A stretch of 9,320 bases of DNA from JAYXXU01 sp049301135. GTDB lineage: Bacteria > Pseudomonadota > Gammaproteobacteria > Pseudomonadales > Moraxellaceae. Under the pieces are notes generated by a model. The model searched no databases. It worked only from the letters and a program-made list of their open reading frames with translations, and was not told where the DNA came from. The stretch is taken from contig JBAQKP010000267.1 in assembly GCA_049301135.1 (NCBI GenBank), forward strand, positions 1 through 9,320, written 5' to 3'. The translations under genes and the position numbers were made by a program. Below, piece by piece: positions 1 through 5,679 of this stretch (positions are counted from its first letter, which is position 1; each line of letters starts with the position of its first letter).

Positions 1-543
1 TTGCTGTTGCAAGCCAGTTTGGATGCGACTTTTGCAGATACACCGTATACGGCTGATGCCTTTACTGAGCAGTTACGGCTGGATAAACCGCGTTTCTTGT
101 CGGTTGGGCAGACCGTTTTGGCCGAGCTGACTGAGATTTTTGTGCAGTGGCAGATGATTCGACGGCAGATGCTGAGTTTTGATTTGGCTGTGTTTGGCGA
201 GAGTATCCATGATATTGAAGATCAGTTGGATGCGCTGCATTTGGATGATTTTGTCTATCGGATAGATGTGCAGCACTGGCGGCAATATCCGCGTTATTTG
301 AAGGCGCTGGCGGTGCGTTTGGAGCGCTTACCAAATAACCTGACCAAAGACCTGCAAGCGGTGCGTCAGCTTGATCCGCATATGGCGCGTTTAAGTGGCC
401 GCGAAAATGAAACGGCGCTGGCGGAGTATCGCTGGGCGGTGGAGGAGTTGCGGATTTCGTTATTTGCGCAGCCGATGAAAACCCTCGGGGCAGTGTCGCC
501 GAAGCGGTTGGATAAGTTATGGGCGGATGTGAGTGAACAATAG
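1..543 (+). CDS. hrpA: ATP-dependent RNA helicase HrpA, C-terminal end (5' end outside window)
   Basis: This frame is open from the first base to a TAG at 541-543, so it is the 3' end of a longer gene. The 180 visible residues match the C-terminal region unique to bacterial HrpA helicases (the DUF3418-type tail): a segment reading HDIEDQLDAL, then W-x2-YPRYLKAL with RLERL, and near the end ALAEYRWAVEELRISLFAQ followed by VSPKRLDKLW. None of the helicase motor motifs are visible; they would lie upstream of the window. HrpA is a cytoplasmic DEAH-box RNA-dependent ATPase; in E. coli it has been linked to mRNA processing and ribosome rescue. The TTG at base 1 is not a real start. The next gene is convergent. 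The family assignment is from memory of the conserved tail and is fairly secure. Confidence 0.9.
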   Translation: MLLQASLDATFADTPYTADAFTEQLRLDKPRFLSVGQTVLAELTEIFVQWQMIRRQMLSFDLAVFGESIHDIEDQLDALHLDDFVYRIDVQHWRQYPRYLKALAVRLERLPNNLTKDLQAVRQLDPHMARLSGRENETALAEYRWAVEELRISLFAQPMKTLGAVSPKRLDKLWADVSEQ

Positions 544-549
544 CCTGAC

Positions 550-600
550 TTTCTGGGGTGTGTTGAAACTCCGATTAGACTGTTTCCAGAAAATTTCAAC
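550..600. repeat. Two interleaved 7-bp inverted repeats at the hrpA/accessory gene junction
   Basis: TTTCTGG at 550-556 is the reverse complement of CCAGAAA at 586-592, and GTTGAAA at 562-568 is the reverse complement of TTTCAAC at 594-600. The arms are in the order A-B-A'-B', so the two stems would form a pseudoknot rather than nested hairpins. The second pair runs into the stop codon of the minus-strand gene (596-598). Neither stem is followed by a T-run on either strand, so this is not a textbook terminator. It may be a junction scar or chance. Confidence 0.35.
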
Positions 601-1693
601 CAAGCTTCTTGGTTAGTAAATTCAAGAAACTGGCTAGTCGGTGAAACAGGTATTCTATATGGTCACTATCTTTTAGCTTGATCTGAGTCACCTCTGAGTG
701 TCTAATAAAATATGAGTTACCAATCTCAGTTAAATTTTTCGACTCACTTTCCAGATGCTCCCTGAAAGAAGGTTCGCTAGAAAGCTCATTAAGCAGTTTG
801 GTAGCTGATGCTTTCTTATTTTCACTGGGTGAAAATACAGTTTTAGCACGTTCAAATCCGTCCCAGAGTTCTTTCAGCGCATCGTATCTCACCTGTACGT
901 CAGGATTGGTTATTTTACCATTTGCCCTTACAATCAAGTCGCTTAACTCTTGATCTAAAACATCTGTTTTTCTGCTAACTAAGGTCTTCAGAGAGGGATT
1001 CAGTATGCGGAAGATACTTCCATCTTTTTTTAGCTCATACGCCAAACCATTTCGTCTAAACAAGGTCTCGATTTTTTCAAGAAACTCAGATCTTGCTTTA
1101 TCTCTATCAAAAGATATTAAATGATAATGTCCGTAATAAGAATGAAAGCTGCCTTTTTCCGGTTTGGCAACATGCTTATAGCAGAATTGAATCAGGTCTA
1201 ACACATCCAAATAATCTGGGGTGAAAGGGACTGTCTTGGGTGTCCACCAGCTTTCTGGGTCATCTTCATCTTTTGTCGTTACTAGCGGCCATTCAAGATT
1301 TATTATTTCAGCTTTTAGTGCCAGTACGAACGCTTTTTCATCTGTCCCATAACAGCCTTGACCATCTGGACAATGTGCGGGAAAGTCCTCACCGAAAGAT
1401 CCCTTTTCAACTAAAATCTTAAAAAAGGATGCCAGTTCACACCAGACATTATGGGGTATTTCGTCTTTCATTCGAGGTATGTAGCCTTTTTCAATTTCAC
1501 TGAAATATTCCATCGAGTCCTGCTTTAATGAAAGGTGGTCAGGTTGAGAGTGGGAAAAATACAGTTTCAATGCTATTAAAAAATCTTTAATACCAAGACC
1601 TTGTTCGTTAATTAGCGGAATTGCAATCTCCGACCGATCTAAACCAGCCGGAGTAACATGCTTAGCCCGTAATATAACTCTGCAACTGTTCAA
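596..1693 (-). CDS. Accessory protein of unknown function, possible abortive-infection (AbiJ/HEPN-like) relative
   Basis: Function not recognised with certainty. The 365-residue frame starts at a TTG (1693-1691) that overlaps the last 32 bases of the CBS gene in another frame and has no clear ribosome site. A later ATG at 1513-1511 (residue 61, reading MEYFSEIEKGY) is preceded by AGGA four bases upstream and may be the real start. Visible features: HCPDGQGCYGTD near residues 107-117 with two cysteines five residues apart, a W-rich patch (ESWWTP, 147-152), FCYKHVAKP at 170-178, RRNGLAYELKKDGSIFRI at 213-230, ALKELWDGFERAKT at 272-285, and LTEIGNSYFIRHSE at 321-334 with HIEYLFHRL near the end. 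From memory this C-terminal half is shared by scattered accessory proteins resembling AbiJ-type abortive-infection genes; I see no canonical HEPN R-x4-6-H motif. The AT-richer composition (22 G+C of 60 bases at 661-720, against 32 of 60 at 1801-1860) and its place between convergent core genes suggest horizontal gain. Confidence 0.6.
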   Translation of the reverse strand: MNSCRVILRAKHVTPAGLDRSEIAIPLINEQGLGIKDFLIALKLYFSHSQPDHLSLKQDSMEYFSEIEKGYIPRMKDEIPHNVWCELASFFKILVEKGSFGEDFPAHCPDGQGCYGTDEKAFVLALKAEIINLEWPLVTTKDEDDPESWWTPKTVPFTPDYLDVLDLIQFCYKHVAKPEKGSFHSYYGHYHLISFDRDKARSEFLEKIETLFRRNGLAYELKKDGSIFRILNPSLKTLVSRKTDVLDQELSDLIVRANGKITNPDVQVRYDALKELWDGFERAKTVFSPSENKKASATKLLNELSSEPSFREHLESESKNLTEIGNSYFIRHSEVTQIKLKDSDHIEYLFHRLASFLNLLTKKLG

Positions 1694-2093
1694 TCATCTT
1701 TTTCTGCTCATGAATCATGGTCTTGACCAGATCACCAATCGACAGCATCCCGACCAGCTTACCATCCTGCATCAATGGTAAATGCCGAATATGCTTATCG
1801 GTCATCAGGCTCAAGCATTCATCAATCGACGTGGTTGGTGTGACCGTGGTCAACGTGGTGGACATAATTTCAGAGACCGGCGTGGTGCGTGACGAGCGAT
1901 CCATCAGCGCGATCTTGCGGGTATAGTCGCGTTCGCTGAACATGCCAACCAACGCATCACCTTGCATCACCACCAACGCGCCAATACCTTTGTCTGACAT
2001 CAACCGAATCGCATCGTACACGGTGGTGTCTGGGGCAACTTGATAAGTTTCATAAGAATTTTTAGCTCTGAGTACATCTGCGGCAGTTGGCAT
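1662..2093 (-). CDS. Two-CBS-domain protein
   Basis: A 143-residue soluble protein made almost entirely of a pair of CBS domains: the first at about residues 5-65 (VAPDTTVYDAIRLMSDKGIGALVV, then LVGMFSERDYTRKI), the second at about 73-128 (VSEIMSTTLTTVTPTTSI, then HIRHLPLMQDGKLVGMLSIGDLV). A short charged helix (HEQKKMIEQLQSY) ends it. CBS pairs bind adenine nucleotides and usually sense energy or nucleotide state; stand-alone pairs like this one have no enzyme domain and their targets are generally unknown. The ATG at 2093 has a good ribosome site, AAAGGAG, seven bases upstream. The stop lies inside the longest frame of the downstream accessory gene. It is transcribed divergently from the PPC gene. 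The family call is secure; the specific role is not known. Confidence 0.92.
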   Translation of the reverse strand: MPTAADVLRAKNSYETYQVAPDTTVYDAIRLMSDKGIGALVVMQGDALVGMFSERDYTRKIALMDRSSRTTPVSEIMSTTLTTVTPTTSIDECLSLMTDKHIRHLPLMQDGKLVGMLSIGDLVKTMIHEQKKMIEQLQSYITG

Positions 2094-2100
2094 AGCACGA

Positions 2101-2107
2101 CTCCTTT
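2101..2107 (-). promoter_or_regulatory. Ribosome binding site of the CBS gene
   Basis: The minus strand reads AAAGGAG here, seven bases before the ATG at 2093-2091. It fixes the start of the CBS protein. Confidence 0.8.
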
Positions 2108-2182
2108 GGGTCAGGTGTGGTTTAGTTTTAATGCATTTTGCGATAAATAAAAAGCAAGTTATCTAACTTTTTTGCAGGATGT

Positions 2183-2220
2183 TGAGCAATCAGACAATTA
2201 GATACCACATCCATTGCTCA
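2183..2220. repeat. 8-bp inverted repeat in the divergent intergenic region
   Basis: TGAGCAAT (2183-2190) and ATTGCTCA (2213-2220) are perfect reverse complements separated by 22 bases of AT-rich sequence. The repeat lies between the CBS gene (minus) and the PPC gene (plus), upstream of both likely promoters, so it could be an operator for a dimeric regulator. No regulator can be named. Confidence 0.35.
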
Positions 2221-2244
2221 TCAAGTTGCTGTATGGTAAATCCA

Positions 2245-2274
2245 ATGGCATTTGTGGCGCGACAGATTTATAAT
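2245..2274 (+). promoter_or_regulatory. Candidate sigma-70 promoter for the PPC gene
   Basis: A perfect TATAAT is at 2269-2274. Eighteen bases upstream ATGGCA (2245-2250) matches four of six positions of TTGACA. Transcription would begin near 2281, leaving a leader of about 28 bases that carries AAAGGA (2296-2301) before the ATG at 2309. The -35 is weak; the -10 and placement are good. Confidence 0.5.
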
Positions 2275-2308
2275 CGCCGACACCTTCGATCAATAAAAGG
2301 ATATCAAA

Positions 2309-2716
2309 ATGCGTAACTTGTTGTTGGCTGTATGTTTATTGGGCGGTTTTAGCGTAGCCCAAGCCGCAGAAACCCTCACCATCGGACAAACCATCAAATC
2401 GACGCTGACCAGCACTGACCGAATCAGTGACAGCGGTGGTCGCTCCAAAGATTATCAATTAACCCTAAAAAAAGGCCAATTGGTCGCGTTAAATGCGCGG
2501 TCAACCGTGATTGATCCGATTCTGATTTTGTTTAAAAGCGATGGTAGCCTGTTAGAAGAAAATGATGATCACGGTGAAAGCACCGATGCCCTCATCGTCA
2601 CCACTATTCCTGAAAATGGCACCTATACGCTACGGGTCAATTCACTGGCTGCTGAAGATGCCGACGGTCAGACCACTGGCGAGTACAGCCTGCGTGCGAT
2701 GCTGGTCAGCGAATAA
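2309..2716 (+). CDS. Small exported PPC-domain protein
   Basis: A 135-residue protein with a typical Sec signal peptide: MRN, a hydrophobic core LLLAVCLLGGF, then VAQA with likely cleavage after residue 19. The mature part is one bacterial pre-peptidase C-terminal (PPC) beta-sandwich domain: DYQLTLKKGQLVAL, then DPILILFKSDGSLLEENDDHGE (about 69-90), and PENGTYTLRVNS (101-112). In secreted peptidases this domain is a removable C-terminal extension, but here it is the whole protein and no protease is next to it. The acidic NDDHGE loop is typical of the family. The likely location is the periplasm or outside; ligand and role are unknown. The ATG is supported by AAGGA seven bases upstream. The next gene is 141 bases downstream on the same strand. 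Confidence 0.85.
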   Translation: MRNLLLAVCLLGGFSVAQAAETLTIGQTIKSTLTSTDRISDSGGRSKDYQLTLKKGQLVALNARSTVIDPILILFKSDGSLLEENDDHGESTDALIVTTIPENGTYTLRVNSLAAEDADGQTTGEYSLRAMLVSE

Positions 2717-2723
2717 CTTTATT

Positions 2724-2781
2724 GCGTCGCCATTATTGCGCGTATTGAGATACGCACGAGCAGCCTGCCTCAGTACGACGC
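2724..2781 (+). repeat. Nested inverted repeats after the PPC gene
   Basis: GCGTAT (2740-2745) and ATACGC (2750-2755) form a six-base stem with a TGAG loop. They are enclosed by GCGTCG (2724-2729) and CGACGC (2776-2781). The set starts eight bases after the PPC stop codon. No T-run follows, so if it ends transcription it is not a canonical intrinsic terminator. Confidence 0.35.
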
Positions 2782-2857
2782 TGCCTAACAAATTTAGCCA
2801 CCCCAAAAAAACCAGTTTCCGCTAGTATGCAAATGGTGTTTTAGGGAGTGAAGAGGT

Positions 2858-4000
2858 ATGCGCGTGCTTATGCGCCGGTGGTTGCGACGTTATCCGATCA
2901 GCAGTGTCTTGCTGTTGTCGGTCTTATTGCATCTGTTGATTGGTTGGTTGATCGTGGTGCCGTTTAATTTTATGACCGAAAACCACTTGGTCGAACAACC
3001 TGCGATTGCTGTACCGATGCAAATTAAACTGATCGAGATGCCGCCTGCTGTAGCAGCGCCAACGCAAGCAGTTCCTGTCTCACCACCGCCGATACCCGCG
3101 CGTGCCGCGCCGCCAAGTACACCACAACTCAGCCTAAAATCCGCCGATGATCCAACCGTTACAGCGGCACAAGCCGTGCCAACTGAACCGACTGCTGCTG
3201 CCGATGCCGTGTTAGATGACTTTGAATTCGATCTGGATGCGCCAGAGCCATATTATCCGCCGCCGATAGACGCATGGGATCGTGATCTCACCGAGCGTGA
3301 TTGGCTGAGTTTTGAAAATGCTGATACAGCACCAACCACTGAACGGGTGTTGACCGAGCAGTTTGCGCGTGGTGTATTTCCACAGCAAATCAAGTCGGTG
3401 TATCAGGGTGAGGTGATTGGCATTGATTTTGAGCTACAGCAGACATGGACGCTAGACGAGCAGCAGCACTATCAGATTGTGACCGAGGCAGAAAAATTTG
3501 GTTTTAAGGTACAAGCAACCAGCAGTGGCCAAGTGACAGCATCAGGTTTGCTACCCAGTCAATTTGAAATTCTGATCAACCAAAATCGGCATGCGTGGGC
3601 GGGATTTGATGCGATTAATCAAGTGATTAACTACGGTGCACCGACCACGCAATCAGTCGGTTGGGTCAGTGGTGCGCAAGATTTAAACTCGGTATTTTTC
3701 CAGTTGGCATTGTTGCAGCAGTCGATTGCCGACCGTCAGGTACAAGTGGCAGCAGTCAATCAAGTCTATGCAGTCGATCTCAAACACACCGAGCGTCGCC
3801 CAACTCGGTTACCCACTGGCGTACTATTAACTGATGTGCTGGTTGCAAACGATGTGCAAGGCCAGTTTAGTGGTGAAGCGCGTTTTGCACCGGCTTTGGG
3901 CAATTATCCGGTGGCAATTCGGGTTAAATATGGTCGTTTTGATGTGAAATTAAGCTTGCAGCGCTTGGAGATGGAGGGCGTGACTGTTTGGGGGCGTTAG
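2858..4000 (+). CDS. TonB-like anchored DUF3108 protein
   Basis: A 380-residue envelope protein. The N-terminus is basic (MRVLMRRWLRRY) and followed by one membrane segment at about 15-36, then a Pro/Ala-rich stretch (about 48-115) with PVSPPPIPARAAPPS, an acidic patch DDFEFDLDAPEP (120-131), and a C-terminal globular domain (about 175-375). That domain has the DUF3108 pattern: VYQGEVIGIDFELQQTW, a QVTASGLLPSQFEI segment (225-238), and SGAQDLNSVFFQLALL (271-286). The N-terminal layout resembles TonB or TolA, suggesting an inner-membrane anchor with a periplasmic domain, but no TonB C-terminal domain is present. From memory, DUF3108 genes are often near purine genes (purM/purN) in related bacteria; no enzymatic role is established. 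The ATG at 2858 follows AGGGAG (2843-2848) at nine bases; a second ATG at 2870 is possible. Confidence 0.8.
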   Translation: MRVLMRRWLRRYPISSVLLLSVLLHLLIGWLIVVPFNFMTENHLVEQPAIAVPMQIKLIEMPPAVAAPTQAVPVSPPPIPARAAPPSTPQLSLKSADDPTVTAAQAVPTEPTAAADAVLDDFEFDLDAPEPYYPPPIDAWDRDLTERDWLSFENADTAPTTERVLTEQFARGVFPQQIKSVYQGEVIGIDFELQQTWTLDEQQHYQIVTEAEKFGFKVQATSSGQVTASGLLPSQFEILINQNRHAWAGFDAINQVINYGAPTTQSVGWVSGAQDLNSVFFQLALLQQSIADRQVQVAAVNQVYAVDLKHTERRPTRLPTGVLLTDVLVANDVQGQFSGEARFAPALGNYPVAIRVKYGRFDVKLSLQRLEMEGVTVWGR

Positions 4001-4014
4001 GTATGCCCCCCAAA
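3987..4014. terminator. GC-rich hairpin between convergent genes
   Basis: TTTGGGGG (3987-3994) pairs with CCCCCAAA (4007-4014); adding C3995-G4005 leaves C4006 as a single bulge and a nine-base loop. The hairpin contains the stop codon of the DUF3108 gene (3998-4000) and lies just after the stop of the kinase gene on the other strand (4038). Neither strand has a T-run after the stem, so termination is plausible from placement only. A competing 9-bp pairing exists between GGGGCGTTA (3991-3999) and TAACGCCCC (4045-4053). Confidence 0.45.
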
Positions 4015-4037
4015 AGCTCATAATGATACGCCCAGCG

Positions 4038-5423
4038 TTATAAGTAACGCCCCACCATGCTACGCACATCGGTACGTGCATCAATCACGGTCATAAAGGT
4101 ATACGCCCCGATAAACTTGCGACTGATAAACATAAACTCTTTCGGCGGTACGCTAAAATAGCGTGAGGTCATCGAGTCACCGGCTTGTTTGATCACCCGA
4201 CCATGCAACTGGCTTTTTTTCCAGACATAGCTATTGGGTGGTTCAAACGCATCGGCCGGTGCATCCGGATTGTTGCTCGGATTGCTAAATGGCTCAGTGG
4301 CCAGCATAAACACGGCTGCCATACCCGGTTTGACATTATCTGGCATTTGATCAAAAAAACTATAGCCCTGCATCGCGCTGATCATGTGCTGCTGATCGTG
4401 CTGGTAGCCTGCGGCAATCAGCCCACGCGCAACCCGTAACAGGTTGTCATCAAAGCCACGAATCGCGCCAAAATCCAACAACACGATTTTATCCGGCACG
4501 TCTTTGCCATTGCCGAGGCGAACCAAATAATTGCCAAAATTGGGGTCGGTTTGCATTTCGCCCCATTCGAAAATCTCACGAATGGTAATCTCAAGCGAGG
4601 CTTCACCGAGTGAATTGCGGCGCGATTGTGGCAGAGAGAGCATGACTGCGCCGTTGATTGGCACACCCCGTTCAAAGGTCATACACAATACGCGGTCGGT
4701 GCAGTATTCATCGACGATCTGCGGCACGATATAGCGAGGATCGTCTTTCAGGCGTTCATAGAAGCGCTTCGTCGTGGCCGCTTCCATCTGATAGTCCACC
4801 TCACGGTGCATCATCTCGCGGACTTCTTCGAACCACTCTTCAAATTCACGGGTCTGCGGCACCATGCGGGTCAGCTTCAGCATATTCCGAAACAGACCAA
4901 GATCGGAATCAATCGCTTCGGCCACACCAGGGTATTGCACTTTGAGAACGATTTCTAACCCGTCAGATTTGCGGGTGGCACGGTGTACTTGCGCAAGCGA
5001 GGCGGTACCAAGTGGCTCTTGGTTAATGATCAGTTCATCGACTTTATCGCCGATTTGTTTGCGCAATTGCGCCTCAATCGCTGGCCATGACAAGGCCATC
5101 GTGCTGTCATTTAGGGTGTGTAACGCAGTGGTGATTTCGGGTGGTAAAAAATGCTCACCGTACAACGCCATCATCTGACCGATTTTGACAATCGAGCCTT
5201 TGAGTTTGCCGATTTCATTGACCAGATATTGAGCTTGTTCGCTCATGACCTGTTTGCGTTTTTTGTCACGCACTTCATCGCTAGAAAACATACTGCCTGC
5301 ATTGGCAGTCGCCCAGCGTGTTCCCGCCAACAAGGACGCCCGCGCAATCGACATACGCCGATCAAATGCGCTGGTTTTCAATTCATCAAGCTTTTCGGGC
5401 AAATCAGACATGGGTGCGGTCAT
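4038..5423 (-). CDS. ABC1/UbiB-family atypical protein kinase-like protein
   Basis: A 461-residue protein with the ABC1 (AarF/UbiB/COQ8) signatures in order: KIGQ at 80-83 (family KxGQ motif), PLGTASLAQVH at 137-147 in the alanine-rich loop position, VLKVQYPG with the likely ATP-binding Lys161, HREVDYQMEA at 206-215, QTDPNFGNYLV at 291-301 (catalytic-loop region), and LLDFGA at 315-320 (metal-binding DFG). The family acts as ATPases or kinases; UbiB/COQ8 members support ubiquinone synthesis. The loop reads GTAS rather than AAAS and DPNFGN rather than DPHPGN, pointing to a branch distinct from classical UbiB, and I see no hydrophobic C-terminal membrane hairpin as in UbiB, so I do not name it ubiB. 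The ATG at 5423 has GAGGA directly against it, unusually close; the ATG at 5411 (MSDLPEKL) is also possible. Confidence 0.88.
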   Translation of the reverse strand: MTAPMSDLPEKLDELKTSAFDRRMSIARASLLAGTRWATANAGSMFSSDEVRDKKRKQVMSEQAQYLVNEIGKLKGSIVKIGQMMALYGEHFLPPEITTALHTLNDSTMALSWPAIEAQLRKQIGDKVDELIINQEPLGTASLAQVHRATRKSDGLEIVLKVQYPGVAEAIDSDLGLFRNMLKLTRMVPQTREFEEWFEEVREMMHREVDYQMEAATTKRFYERLKDDPRYIVPQIVDEYCTDRVLCMTFERGVPINGAVMLSLPQSRRNSLGEASLEITIREIFEWGEMQTDPNFGNYLVRLGNGKDVPDKIVLLDFGAIRGFDDNLLRVARGLIAAGYQHDQQHMISAMQGYSFFDQMPDNVKPGMAAVFMLATEPFSNPSNNPDAPADAFEPPNSYVWKKSQLHGRVIKQAGDSMTSRYFSVPPKEFMFISRKFIGAYTFMTVIDARTDVRSMVGRYL

Positions 5424-5450
5424 TCCTCAAGAGAGCGGGGGGACGGCAAA

Positions 5451-5476
5451 CAGTGGCAATGCCAAGGCATTGACTG
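5451..5476. repeat. Imperfect palindrome upstream of the ABC1 kinase gene
   Basis: CAATGCC (5457-5463) and GGCATTG (5466-5472) are exact reverse complements around a central AA, extended by CAGT (5451-5454) and ACTG (5473-5476) with two extra bases on the left. It lies 28-53 bases upstream of the kinase start, in a place suited to an operator or leader structure. The two-base centre is too tight for a good RNA hairpin, which favours a DNA-binding site. Confidence 0.4.
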
Positions 5477-5571
5477 TCACGGCGACGATGATGTCGGACG
5501 ATAGCGCAGAGTACAAGCGTCTTTGCGTGAATAGGCAGTCGACTCTAATCTAACGTATCGTCTCTTGTTTT

Positions 5572-5607
5572 GATTGATCATCCTACCATTCGGTACGATG
5601 ATCAATC
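5572..5607. repeat. Long hairpin/dyad between purD and the kinase gene
   Basis: GATTGATCATC (5572-5582) and GATGATCAATC (5597-5607) are perfect 11-bp reverse complements. After one C-C mismatch the stem continues with TACC (5584-5587) and GGTA (5592-5595) around an ATTC loop. It lies 73-108 bases beyond the purD stop on the minus strand. The bases after it in the minus direction read AAAACAAG, so the T-run of an intrinsic terminator is absent. Inside it on the minus strand, TTGATC (5605-5600) and GATGAT (5582-5577) are 17 bases apart, each matching four of six promoter positions, so it could instead be a promoter with operator. Confidence 0.55.
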
Positions 5608-5617
5608 CTGCGAGCCA

Positions 5618-5627
5618 ACTGCGCAGT
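5618..5627. repeat. 10-bp perfect palindrome
   Basis: ACTGCGCAGT is its own reverse complement. With one mismatch the symmetry extends to CC/GG at each side (5615-5630). It lies between the purD stop and the larger dyad; a regulator binding site is possible but unproven. Confidence 0.3.
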
Positions 5628-5679
5628 GGGTTAGGACATCCAGCAAGCAGGCTAAATTAATTGGCTTAACACCAAAAAT

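Noticed and set aside
596..1693. Canonical HEPN ribonuclease motif (R-x4-6-H) in the accessory protein
   Set aside because: The arginines and histidines do not occur at that spacing; the R331-H332 pair is adjacent and R331 to H345 is too far, so a HEPN nuclease cannot be claimed from sequence alone.
2562..2825. 87-residue plus-strand frame running beyond the PPC gene
   Set aside because: Most of it is the PPC gene in another frame; no ribosome site, no recognisable domain.
5436..5470. Sigma-54-like TTGGCA and TTTGC elements upstream of the kinase gene (minus strand)
   Set aside because: The GG and GC dinucleotides are 14 bases apart instead of the required 10.
4626..5553. Several plus-strand frames of 95-117 residues opposite the ABC1 kinase gene
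   Set aside because: They are antisense shadows of a well-conserved gene with no domain pattern and no ribosome sites.
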